This document shows positions 9,036-17,413 of a stretch of DNA of 64,000 nucleotides, piece after piece (position 1 is the stretch's first letter; each line of letters starts with the position of its first letter). The translations under genes were made by a program, and so were the position numbers. Below the pieces are notes generated by a model. That model was not told the origin of the DNA. It ran no database searches and saw only the letters and a list, made by a program, of their open reading frames with translations. The DNA comes from Botrimarina mediterranea (GTDB taxonomy: Bacteria; Planctomycetota; Planctomycetia; Pirellulales; Lacipirellulaceae), in the NCBI RefSeq assembly GCF_007753265.1, contig NZ_CP036349.1, positions 1,769,363 to 1,833,362 on the forward strand, written 5' to 3'.

Positions 9036-9189
9036 GCTTCGTAAGGCGTCGTGACAACCCGGCTTGCAAACCGCCGGCCTCGCCCAACCCGCGTTGGGCG
9101 TAAGAGGCGGAATCAATAACCGGGGTCGGCCGCAAGAAGCGGTCGCTGCCGAGGCGGCTATCCCAGCCCCTCGGCGGTCGCCCCAACTG

Positions 9190-9237
9190 ACAACGAAGGC
9201 CCGGTCGCCCAAGTGGCGGCCGGGCCTTCGGTCGTTG
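9190..9237 (+). terminator. strong hairpin, possible terminator after the HTH-receiver gene
   Basis: GAAGGCCCGG (9195-9204) pairs with CCGGGCCTTC (9220-9229), extended by CGCC/GGCG around loop CAAGT and by an outer ACAACGA/TCGTTGT. It lies about 155 bp past the stop at 9035. No clear T tract follows, so intrinsic termination is uncertain. Confidence 0.5.
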
Positions 9238-9266
9238 TGAGGGGGGCGAATCAGAGTGGAAGGTTT

Positions 9267-9347
9267 GTACCCGCTTCCCTCCGGTCGCTGACGCTCCCGG
9301 CTCGCCAGCCGAATTGAGGCGAGCCGGGAGCGTCAGCGACCGGAGGG
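9267..9347. repeat. GGCGAGCC-type palindrome (variable arm GGAGCGTCAGCGACCGGAGG), perfect 30-bp arms
   Basis: Arms at 9277-9306 and 9318-9347 are perfect inverted copies around an 11-nt loop (AGCCGAATTGA). The left arm is preceded by GTACCCGCTTCC (9267-9278), a core shared with other palindromes in the window. Relatives: 14439-14533 and 50328-50375. It is too long and perfect for an ordinary terminator. Confidence 0.92.
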
Positions 9348-9489
9348 CGTTAAGGACAGCTCCCCACTGCGGTTAGCCCGCTACCGACCGAGCCCTGCCC
9401 CTTGCGGCTCGCTGGCCTTAAACTGGACAACTGCCAGGGAGGCGTCCGTCCGGCGGCGTCCCAACGAACGGATCGAACGCGGCGAACCC

Positions 9490-10518
9490 ATGGACTCCTC
9501 GACAACGACCTCAGTGAATACCGCCGCAACGCGACCGCCCTCCGCCGTGGTTGCCGACCTTTTCGGCCCCATTCTGCCGGCTTTGCGGCGTGTGGAAGAC
9601 CGGCTCCAATCCGAGCTCACCAGCAGCGACCCGCTGGTCGACGAGGTCGTCCGGCACGGCTACCGCCTCGGTGGCAAGCGGCTGCGGCCTGCGCTGGTGC
9701 TGCTGGTGGGAAATGCCGTCGGCGAATTGACAAGTGCGCACGAGTTGCTCGGCGTGGTGGTCGAGATGATCCACACCGCGACGCTCGTCCACGACGACGT
9801 GCTCGACGAGGCCCAGCTCCGCCGCCACGTCGATACGGTCAATGCTCGCTGGGGGAACGAGAAGAGCGTTCTCTTGGGCGACTTCCTCTTCTCGCAAGCC
9901 TTCTACTTGGCGGCGACCGTCGATCGCGACGCGGCGACGGCGTGCCAGCTCATCGGCCGCACGACCAACCGCGTCTGCCATGGCGAACTGCGGCAGACGC
10001 TCGCCGAGGGCGACCTCGGGCTCTCGCAAGCCGACTACTTCGACATCATCGACGGCAAGACCGCCGAGCTGTGCGCGTGCTGCTGCCGACTCGGCGCGGT
10101 GTACGCGGGCGCTTCGAGCGAAGTCGCCGACGCGATGGAGTCCTACGGCCGCAACCTCGGCATGGCGTTCCAAATCGCCGACGACCTCTTGGACCTCACC
10201 GGCGACGAAGCAACGACCGGCAAGACGACCGGCGCCGACCTCGCCAAACAAAAGATGACGCTGCCGCTGATCTACACCCGTGACAGCCTCGTGAACGGCC
10301 CACGCCTAGCGCTCGAAGAGTGGCTCAAAGACCCGTCGTCCAAGTCTCGCGCCGAAGTCGCCAAGCTCGTCGAAGCGGTTGGCGGCTTTGCGTTCGCGCA
10401 AAAGACCGCGATTGAATACGCCAACCGCGCGGTCGCCGATCTAGCGGTGCTCGAAGAGAGCGAGCTTAAGCACTCGCTCGCTACGCTTGCGTTTTTTGCG
10501 AGTCGTAGGGACGCGTAA
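9490..10518 (+). CDS. trans-polyprenyl diphosphate synthase
   Basis: About 342 aa. It condenses isopentenyl diphosphate units onto an allylic primer to make the long prenyl chain of a respiratory quinone or related lipid. Both Asp-rich motifs are present: the first in LVHDDVLDEAQLRR (DDxxD) with the GGKRLRP substrate motif upstream, the second in QIADDLLDLTGDE. Length fits the octaprenyl/heptaprenyl synthases (IspB/HepT/GrcC group); chain length cannot be read from sequence. ATG at 9490 has only a weak ribosome site (GCGGCGAA), but the conserved region begins about 60 residues later, so the start is reasonable. It stands alone, followed by a convergent gene. Confidence 0.92.
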   Translation: MDSSTTTSVNTAATRPPSAVVADLFGPILPALRRVEDRLQSELTSSDPLVDEVVRHGYRLGGKRLRPALVLLVGNAVGELTSAHELLGVVVEMIHTATLVHDDVLDEAQLRRHVDTVNARWGNEKSVLLGDFLFSQAFYLAATVDRDAATACQLIGRTTNRVCHGELRQTLAEGDLGLSQADYFDIIDGKTAELCACCCRLGAVYAGASSEVADAMESYGRNLGMAFQIADDLLDLTGDEATTGKTTGADLAKQKMTLPLIYTRDSLVNGPRLALEEWLKDPSSKSRAEVAKLVEAVGGFAFAQKTAIEYANRAVADLAVLEESELKHSLATLAFFASRRDA

Positions 10519-10538
10519 CGTAGTTGGCGACGCTTCCG

Positions 10539-11822
10539 CTATTTTGCGGGTAGTGTTCCTTCGAGCGCGGCGTCTATTTCCTTGTGAAACTGCTCGTCGT
10601 CCAGCTTCAGCATAAACAGCTCGGCGACCTTTGCCGCTTCTTCTTTGCGGTCAGTCATTGTCAGTACAGCCACAATATTCGCAGCCTCTGAATGGAAGTG
10701 TTCAAGAAGGTCTTGTGAGAGAGGGTCCTCGCCCTCCTGCGGTGACTCATATGATCTGCGTTGAATTGCATCAACTGTCTGCGAGATCAATTCGTAGCCT
10801 CGCATGTTATCGACATGCTTTGCGTAAAGTTCGTACGCCTCGTTTGCAAGTAAATCGAGTTTGGCAAAGTGGAAGGCACTTTTGGCCGCTTTTGGCGACT
10901 GACTATCGAGGGCGGCGAATGCCTTGGTGGTTTTGGAGCTCTCATCAAGCACCCGGTTGATCGCCGCGAAATCATGAAAGCGCCTTCCGATGTCTTCTCC
11001 CCGTAGAACTTGCTTTTCAAGGTTGTCACGTATCGATCGGAGCACTTCGAGTGCTGGCGGGTATTCGAGTCCAAGGTCGTACCATTCCGAGAGAGCGAAA
11101 GACAATCGAACGGCGCTCTGGCTTGGCTGAATACTCTCAACGTTCTCGTGGTACCACACATGCTTCGCCAAGGCGATGTCGTACCGCTTCGCCTTGGCAT
11201 CCGCTCTCGCCTCGCTTTTTATTTTCTGTGGATCGGGATTCTCAGGAGGCGTCCAAACAACAACTGCAGCATTCGGATTGTCTGGATCGATTGCAACAAG
11301 TTGTCGATGCAGCCCGTCAGATGTCTTTGCAAGTTGAAGCCCAAAAGACTTCTCTGCAAGCAGAGGCTTGCCATCCTGACCAGCAACGTAGACGGAGTTC
11401 GAGTCGTCCACCCAACTGCCTGCATTGGCGGCTCTAGGAACGATCTGTTCTAGCTGCCGCTGCACACTTGCAAGAGCATCGGCAATGTCTTTCTGATTGG
11501 CGGTTACGGACGCCGACATGGCGATCTGGTTCCAGCCGATCGCAACAACACCAAGTAGTAAGAGCCCAATTAACATCGCCTGAACGCGCTTCAGCATCGG
11601 GACATCTCCTTGCTTTTCACGGCGGCAGCGCCGTAGGAGTTGGTTGAAGTCGCCGAAGCGTTCGGCGGCTTTTTGCTTCGCTTGCTCCGGCGAGAGGCCA
11701 CGGCGCTCTTGATCTTCGGCCAACAGGTCAAGGTGCAACTGCAACTCCTCGGCGATCTCGTCGTCGATCTGGTCCGTCGGCCGGTCGTCACCGGGGAAAA
11801 GCCAGTAGGGGAGGGCGGGCAT
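10539..11822 (-). CDS. permease-prefix-domain protein with one membrane segment and an unrecognised C-terminal domain
   Basis: About 427 aa. Residues 1-70 match the soluble prefix domain usually found at the N-terminus of PadR-associated MacB-type permeases (DDEIAEELQLHLDLLAEDQE; LSPEQAKQKAAERFGD). One transmembrane helix follows (MLIGLLLLGVVAIGWNQI, about residue 82). The remaining 325 residues do not contain the expected permease domains; they look soluble and helical (KSEARADAKAKRYDIALAKH; AKLDLLANEAYELYAKH) and may face the periplasm. The coding sequence changes from GC-rich (11600-11822) to clearly AT-richer (10560-11560), so the gene looks chimeric. It lies downstream of and co-oriented with a PadR regulator that probably controls it. 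The function of the C-terminal part is unknown. Confidence 0.75.
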   Translation of the reverse strand: MPALPYWLFPGDDRPTDQIDDEIAEELQLHLDLLAEDQERRGLSPEQAKQKAAERFGDFNQLLRRCRREKQGDVPMLKRVQAMLIGLLLLGVVAIGWNQIAMSASVTANQKDIADALASVQRQLEQIVPRAANAGSWVDDSNSVYVAGQDGKPLLAEKSFGLQLAKTSDGLHRQLVAIDPDNPNAAVVVWTPPENPDPQKIKSEARADAKAKRYDIALAKHVWYHENVESIQPSQSAVRLSFALSEWYDLGLEYPPALEVLRSIRDNLEKQVLRGEDIGRRFHDFAAINRVLDESSKTTKAFAALDSQSPKAAKSAFHFAKLDLLANEAYELYAKHVDNMRGYELISQTVDAIQRRSYESPQEGEDPLSQDLLEHFHSEAANIVAVLTMTDRKEEAAKVAELFMLKLDDEQFHKEIDAALEGTLPAK

Positions 11823-11835
11823 GGCGGCTTCGGAC

Positions 11836-11938
11836 GAATGGGACGCGGATGACGCGGATTGAATAGGATTAAAGAAGATTTGCTTTCCGTTGGATCCGCG
11901 ATAATCCTTCTAAATCCGCGATCATCCGCGTCCCATTC
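11836..11938. repeat. GACGCGGATGA-type palindromic repeat
   Basis: Left arm GAATGGGACGCGGATGACGC through GGATT and AGGATTA; right arm TAATCCTTCTAAATCCGCGA through TCATCCGCGTCCCATTC. The arms pair almost fully over about 40 bp. It fills the gap between the PadR gene and its downstream partner, so the transcript would carry it as a hairpin. Confidence 0.85.
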
Positions 11939-11946
11939 TTTTTGAA

Positions 11947-12315
11947 TTAGCTGAGGGACAGACCTAGACGCGGGGTGACGGCGCCGGCGTCGATGACTTT
12001 GCCGATCGCCTCGGCCATCGCGCGCCAACTGGCGACTTCGACCTTCAGTTGCGCGCGGCCCGTGCGGGTGAGGCCGTAGTACTTGGCGCGGCGGTTGGAT
12101 TCGCTGAGGCCCCACTCGCTGGCGATCCAGCCGCGGCGTTCCATGCGGTGCAGGGCGGGGTAGAGCGACCCCTCTTCGACGCGCAGCACGTCGCCGCTGG
12201 TGGACTGGATGTGCTTCGCGACTTGATAGCCGTGCCGTTTGCCGCCGGCGAGGGACTGAAGGACGAGTAGATCGAGGCTTCCTTGCGGAAGTGAGTTATC
12301 AGAATTGGTCGCCAT
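11947..12315 (-). CDS. PadR-family transcriptional regulator
   Basis: About 122 aa, a short PadR winged-helix repressor. The family core is clear: LDLLVLQSLAGGKRHGYQVA, the wing/recognition region VLRVEEGSLYPALHRMERRG, and WGLSESNRRAKYYGLTRTGR. Such proteins often sense small molecules and repress a neighbouring membrane-protein operon. The start ATG at 12315 has a strong ribosome site (AAGGGGAGAG) 7 nt upstream. The promoter region holds AGGGGAGAG dyads (12320-12346), likely for autoregulation. The next gene on the same strand carries the permease-prefix domain typical of PadR-linked loci, which supports a two-gene unit. Confidence 0.92.
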   Translation of the reverse strand: MATNSDNSLPQGSLDLLVLQSLAGGKRHGYQVAKHIQSTSGDVLRVEEGSLYPALHRMERRGWIASEWGLSESNRRAKYYGLTRTGRAQLKVEVASWRAMAEAIGKVIDAGAVTPRLGLSLS

Positions 12316-12319
12316 TGGG

Positions 12320-12373
12320 CTCTCCCCTTGTTTGTCTAGGGGAGAGTTTAGGGCGGCTCCCCTAGAGCGTCAA
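12320..12373 (-). promoter_or_regulatory. dyad repeats in the PadR promoter, candidate operator
   Basis: CTCTCCCCT (12320-12328) and AGGGGAGAG (12338-12346) form a perfect 9-bp dyad around 9 nt (centre TTGTTTGTCT). A second, weaker dyad TCCCCT/AGGGGA follows at 12358-12373. The first includes the ribosome-binding site of the PadR gene. PadR proteins bind dyads as dimers and often repress themselves, so an operator is plausible but untested. Confidence 0.4.
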
Positions 12374-12406
12374 GGGGAAGGTGGGGGGGTCGCAACGACG
12401 ATTTGT

Positions 12407-12482
12407 GGCGAGCCGGCGACGTTAGTCGTCGGTGGAACCATGGTACCCGCTTCCCACCGACGACTAACGTCGTCGGCTCGCC
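12407..12482. repeat. GGCGAGCC-type palindrome (variable arm GGCGACGTTAGTCGTCGG)
   Basis: Arms at 12407-12435 and 12454-12482 match over 29 bp with one or two changes, around a loop containing GGTACCCGCTT. The outer ends (GGCGAGCC) are identical to those of the palindromes at 9277 and 14439, while the middle of the arm differs. A split relative lies at 40026-40469. Confidence 0.92.
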
Positions 12483-12520
12483 GTCACTCGTGATGGCGGA
12501 GCGTTAGCGCGATGCCGGGC

Positions 12521-13210
12521 TCAATACCCATAATGCGCCGCGGCGTGGAGCTTCTCTAACTCCGCGTCGCTGAGTCCCGCGATACGGGCCTCGTCGAAGT
12601 GGTGGTCGCGCGTGAGGTGCTCGGTGAATGTCATGCCGCTGACGCCCGCTTCGGGGGGCGTGATCGTGGCGAGCCAGACGGAGAGTTCCGGCGCGTTAAG
12701 CGTTCGCAGCCAGCGGCTCGGCGGGCGGCCGTGGCGGGCGCGGCGATAGGCGGCGGCGTCGGGGCCGGGGGCGTCTTCGGTAGCGGCAATGCCGTCGTCC
12801 CCTTTGGGCGTCGCGGGTTCGCCGTTGGCGTCGGTGATCTTGTCGTAGGCTTGGAGGAACTCTTCGGGGACTTCGTCGTCGGGGAGATAACCTTCGACCG
12901 GGTCTTCAAGGGGTTCGCCGTTGTCGCGGCGGACGGGCGTCGTCATGCCGCTGACGCGCCACTCGCCATCGAGGTAGTGTTCGCGCTGGACCCACCGCCA
13001 CGTGTTGTTGTGGGTCATCTGCCAATGGACCGGCATCTCGGCCGACGCGGCTTCTTCGGCAATGGCTTCAGCGGGCGCCGGCGGGGCGGCGGGCGCCTCG
13101 GTCGCCTTCATCAGCGACGCGGCGACCGTGTCGAGACTTTCCGCGCGGAGCCGTTCGGCGATGCCGAAGAGGCCCATGCCGATCCAGAACGCGAAGCGCC
13201 GGCGTGTCAT
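12521..13210 (-). CDS. conserved-looking hypothetical protein with N-terminal hydrophobic segment
   Basis: About 229 aa. The N-terminus MTRRRFAFWIGMGLFGIAER is a basic region plus hydrophobic stretch, which may be a signal anchor. An Ala/Pro-rich linker (residues about 35-60) follows. The middle holds aromatic and acidic segments (WQMTHNNTWRWVQREHYLDG; PVEGYLPDDEVPEEFLQAYD). The C-terminus ends in a short helical part (ARIAGLSDAELEKLHAAAHY). No known enzyme motif was seen. It stands alone between two palindromic repeats. The coding sequence is GC-rich like its neighbours, so I take it as a real gene of unknown function. Confidence 0.65.
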   Translation of the reverse strand: MTRRRFAFWIGMGLFGIAERLRAESLDTVAASLMKATEAPAAPPAPAEAIAEEAASAEMPVHWQMTHNNTWRWVQREHYLDGEWRVSGMTTPVRRDNGEPLEDPVEGYLPDDEVPEEFLQAYDKITDANGEPATPKGDDGIAATEDAPGPDAAAYRRARHGRPPSRWLRTLNAPELSVWLATITPPEAGVSGMTFTEHLTRDHHFDEARIAGLSDAELEKLHAAAHYGY

Positions 13211-13351
13211 GGCGAGAGCGGGGCGGGTGAGGAATTACCGCCCAAGTTTACGCCGCCGGAAGAGTCGGGGCCGGTTGTAGGGACCGGCGAATCGCTTGAG
13301 TTTTTCTGGGCGGGGTGTTTGAACCAGACCCGAAAAAGGCCGTCAGGCCTA

Positions 13352-13443
13352 TGTGGGAGGGGTCTCCAGACCCCGATTACGGTATCCATTCCGAATACGG
13401 ACGGCATGGTGCGCGTAATCGGGGTCTGGAGACCCCTCCCACA
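13352..13443. repeat. GGTCTCCAGACC-type palindromic repeat (copy 2)
   Basis: Left arm TGTGGGAGGGGTCTCCAGAC plus CCCGATTACGG; right arm GCGTAATCGGGGTCTGGAGA plus CCCCTCCCACA. The arms are nearly perfect over 31 bp and enclose about 30 bp (TATCCATTCCGAATACGG and following). It is located just past the end of miaA. Confidence 0.93.
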
Positions 13444-13463
13444 GTCCCATTTGCGCGGACGGC

Positions 13464-14414
13464 TTATCCCGCTACGGCTACGATGCGGTCCGCGATCGTC
13501 CCGGCCGTCTCGTCGGCTGCGACGTCGATGAAGCGGCACTCGCTGAGGCTGCGGAACCAGGTCCCTTGGCGTTTAGCGAACCGCCGCGTGCGGGATTGAA
13601 TGCGCTCGACGGTGGACGGCAGATCGAACTCGCCCGCTAGATGTTCGAGCACTTCGCGGTAGCCAACAGCTTGCGCGGCGCTGCGGCCGAGGGTCTTGCC
13701 GTCTGACGTGAGGCCACGGACCTCTTCGACGAGACCTTCGGCCATCATCTCATCGACACGGGCCGCGATGCGGGCGTGTTGATCGGTGCGGTCACGCCGC
13801 AGGACGAAGACCTTGCACTCCGACGCGGGGCGGGCGTCGTCGAACTCGAGCTGCTGATGGCTGATCGGCTGGCCCGTCGTGCGAAAAACTTCCAGCGCGC
13901 GGACGATGCGTCGGGCGTCGTTGCGGTGGATGTTCGACGCGGCGACGGGGTCGACGAGTTGAAGACGTTCGTGCACCGCCTCGACGCCAAACTGCAACAG
14001 CTCGGCTTCGAGGTCGTGCCGCAAGCTCCAGTCGGCGCCGGGGCCTTCGAAGAGGCCACGCAGCAGGCACTTCAAATACATCGGGGTGCCGCCGATGAAG
14101 ACGGGTGTCTTGCCGCGGGCGAGCACGTCGCGGGCCACGGCTTCGGCCGCGTCGCGGTAGTCGGCGACGCTGAACTCTTCGTCGGGGTCGCGGAGGTCGA
14201 TCAGGTGGTGCGGCGTGTGGGCCTGCTCAGCGGCGCCGGGCTTGGCCGTGCCGATGTCCATGCCGCGGTAGACGGCCATCGAGTCGAGCGAGAGGATTTC
14301 CGCCCCACCGCCAGCGGCCGCCAACCGGTCGGATACTTCCAGCCCCACGGCGGTCTTGCCCGAAGCGGTGGCCCCGGTGATGAACCAACAGGTCGTGGCG
14401 AAATCAAAGCTCAT
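13464..14414 (-). CDS. miaA: tRNA dimethylallyltransferase MiaA
   Basis: About 316 aa. MiaA adds a dimethylallyl group to A37 of tRNAs that read UNN codons. Motifs: P-loop ITGATASGKTAV, DSMAVYRGMDIGTAKP, HHLIDLRDPDEEFSVADY, and the later TRRFAKRQGTWFRSL segment that contacts tRNA. ATG at 14414 gives the family N-terminus (SFDFATTCWFITGATASGKT); an upstream in-frame extension to 14480 would run into a palindromic repeat. It stands alone, flanked by repeats on both sides. Confidence 0.95.
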   Translation of the reverse strand: MSFDFATTCWFITGATASGKTAVGLEVSDRLAAAGGGAEILSLDSMAVYRGMDIGTAKPGAAEQAHTPHHLIDLRDPDEEFSVADYRDAAEAVARDVLARGKTPVFIGGTPMYLKCLLRGLFEGPGADWSLRHDLEAELLQFGVEAVHERLQLVDPVAASNIHRNDARRIVRALEVFRTTGQPISHQQLEFDDARPASECKVFVLRRDRTDQHARIAARVDEMMAEGLVEEVRGLTSDGKTLGRSAAQAVGYREVLEHLAGEFDLPSTVERIQSRTRRFAKRQGTWFRSLSECRFIDVAADETAGTIADRIVAVAG

Positions 14415-14438
14415 GGGGAGAGTATAACGATGATTCAC

Positions 14439-14533
14439 AGGCGAGCCGGGAGCGTCAGCAACCAGAGGGAACCCGGCCATTTGATTTCAGTTACCGGCAC
14501 ATCCCTCCGGTCGCTGACGCTCCCGGCTCGCCT
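14439..14533. repeat. GGCGAGCC-type palindrome (GGAGCGTCAGC arm), head-to-head
   Basis: Left arm AGGCGAGCCGGGAGCGTCAG (14439 on, with two changes: CAACCAGAGGGA) and right arm TCCCTCCGGTCGCTGACGCT through CCCGGCTCGCCT (to 14533), separated by 31 bp. It has the same module as 9277-9347 but in the opposite relative order, so the GGCGAGCC ends face outward here and inward there. Confidence 0.9.
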
Positions 14534-14639
14534 TTACTCGATTGCTCGGCGGTTTCCGGGCGCTTAAGCTATGGGGCTACTTACGAGCGTCCGGCCAACA
14601 GCCTAACCGCAGCCCCCTCCCCCCACACAACCCACCGCC

Positions 14640-14984
14640 GTGGACCAGCCGACGCGACCGATCGACGCCCTGGAAGAGACGGTCCGCCAGCGCGCCGCCG
14701 ATTCGGACGCCAGCAAGTCGTACACGGCCAAGTTGCTCGCGGGTGGCGTCGAGAAGATCGGCCCGAAGGTGACCGAGGAGGCCGGCGAGGTCGTCGAAGC
14801 CGCCGCCGAGCCGGGCGACGAGGGCCGAGCCCACTTCGTCTACGAGGTCGGCGACCTGCTGTACCACACGCTGGTGCTGTGCCGCTGGCGCGGCGTGGAC
14901 CTGTCGGAGGTGGAAGCCGAACTAGCCCGCCGCTTCGGCACGTCGGGCATCGCCGAGAAAGAAAGCCGTCCTAAGACAAGTTGA
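14640..14984 (+). CDS. hisE: phosphoribosyl-ATP pyrophosphatase HisE
   Basis: About 114 aa. HisE catalyses the second step of histidine synthesis, hydrolysing PR-ATP to PR-AMP. The MazG-like helical core with metal-binding acids is present: KIGPKVTEEAGEVVEAAAEP (ExxE) and HFVYEVGDLLYHTLVLCRWR (ExxD). It starts with GTG at 14640; no ATG lies nearby. The next gene is hisG, 166 bp downstream and separated by a palindromic repeat, so the two probably share a transcript. Confidence 0.93.
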   Translation: MDQPTRPIDALEETVRQRAADSDASKSYTAKLLAGGVEKIGPKVTEEAGEVVEAAAEPGDEGRAHFVYEVGDLLYHTLVLCRWRGVDLSEVEAELARRFGTSGIAEKESRPKTS

Positions 14985-15128
14985 ACCACAAAGGAACTAA
15001 GGAACGAAGGAAGCGGTTAGACCGGTAGTCTGATAGTTAGTTAGGAATTGCGAGCCGACCGTTTCTTCCGGTCTACCCGACTAGCCACCTACCGTACTTA
15101 TTAGTAGTTCCTTCGTTCCTTTGTGGTT
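14984..15128. repeat. ACCACAAAGGAAC-type palindromic repeat between hisE and hisG
   Basis: The left arm AACCACAAAGGAAC plus TAAGGAACGAAGGAA begins on the last base of the hisE stop. The right arm AGTTCCTTCGTTCCTTTGTG plus GTT ends at 15128, 22 bp before hisG. Inner segments (GGTTAGACCGGTAGTC and CCGGTCTACCCGACTAGCC) also pair partly. A transcript from hisE into hisG would contain this hairpin. Confidence 0.85.
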
Positions 15129-15150
15129 CGTCTATTAACAAGTTGAATCG

Positions 15151-16047
15151 ATGAGTAATGAACCGCTTCGTATCGGCGTCCCTAGCAAGGGCCGACTGTC
15201 GGAACTCGCCGCTGAGCTGCTTGCGGACGCGGGGCTCAAGTACCGGCGGCAGGACCGTGACCTCTTCGCGCGCGTGAAGGCCGGAGGGGGGCTCGACGGT
15301 CCGATCGATGTCACATTTTTGCGAACGGACGACATCCCCGTGCTCTGCGCCGAGGGCGCGATCGATATCGGCGTCACGGGGAGCGACCTTGTCGAAGAAG
15401 CCGGCGTCAACAAGGCGGTCGCCGATCGCCCCGCGGTGGTGACGCGGATGCCGCTGTCGATGGGCGGGTGCCGGCTAGCGGTCTGTGTGCCGGACGCGAG
15501 CCCTGTGGTCACACCGAAGGACCTCGCCGGCGACCGCATCGCGACGAGCTTCCCGCACGTCACCAGGGCCTACTTGAATTCGCACGGAGTGTCGTGCCAC
15601 ATCGTCGAGCTCACCGGTTCGGTCGAGGTGATGATCGCGTTGGGGGTGGCGGACGCAATTGTCGATCTGGTGGAGACCGGCAGCACACTGGCGGCGAACA
15701 AGCTGCGGATCCTCGATACGATCGGCAGCTACGAGACGGTGCTGATCCAGAACCCGGCCACCAAGCACGGCGCCCTCTGCGACCAGATCGCTCGCCGTAT
15801 CGAGGGGGTGATTATCGCCCGCGGCTACTCGCTGCTGGAGTACAACGTCCCTGAAGAGAGCCTCGCCGAGGCGGAAAAGATCACCCCGGGCTTCAGCTCG
15901 CCGACCGTCAACCGCCTGGAAGAGCAGGGCTGGTGCGCGGTGCGGGCAATGGTCAAGCGCGGCGAAGTGATCGGCGTGATGGAGCGTCTGGAGAAGCTCG
16001 GCGCCCGGGCGATCCTCGAAACGGCGATCAAGAATTGCCGCCTCTAG
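15151..16047 (+). CDS. hisG: ATP phosphoribosyltransferase HisG, long form
   Basis: About 298 aa, the long (HisZ-independent) form with a C-terminal regulatory domain. It joins ATP and PRPP in the first committed step of histidine synthesis and is usually inhibited by histidine. Motifs: RIGVPSKGRLSELAAELLAD at the N-terminus, DIGVTGSDLVEEAG, and the PRPP loop region VELTGSVEVMIALGVADAIV with DLVETGSTLAAN. The last 75 residues (GYSLLEYNVPEESLAEAEKI onward) form the ACT-like allosteric domain. ATG at 15151 fits the family start. It lies directly downstream of hisE. Confidence 0.96.
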   Translation: MSNEPLRIGVPSKGRLSELAAELLADAGLKYRRQDRDLFARVKAGGGLDGPIDVTFLRTDDIPVLCAEGAIDIGVTGSDLVEEAGVNKAVADRPAVVTRMPLSMGGCRLAVCVPDASPVVTPKDLAGDRIATSFPHVTRAYLNSHGVSCHIVELTGSVEVMIALGVADAIVDLVETGSTLAANKLRILDTIGSYETVLIQNPATKHGALCDQIARRIEGVIIARGYSLLEYNVPEESLAEAEKITPGFSSPTVNRLEEQGWCAVRAMVKRGEVIGVMERLEKLGARAILETAIKNCRL

Positions 16048-16184
16048 CGTCCGTGGGATGACTTATGGCCTTGAGCCGCCGGCGCTAGCCGCGGGTGGCG
16101 CTACGACAGACCCACCCTAGCCCCTCTAGGAGGCGTGCGAGGATACTGCGGCGGGCGGGTACTCGTTCACCGCAGGGATCGGCG

Positions 16185-17363
<1,179 letters not shown>

Positions 17364-17413
17364 GGAGAGGGGACGCCGATATAATCCTGCCTACTCCGCG
17401 CCCCATTCGTCCG

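Noticed and set aside
9277-9347. intrinsic terminator
   Set aside because: 30-bp perfect arms with no T tract and relatives elsewhere in both orders fit a repeat better.
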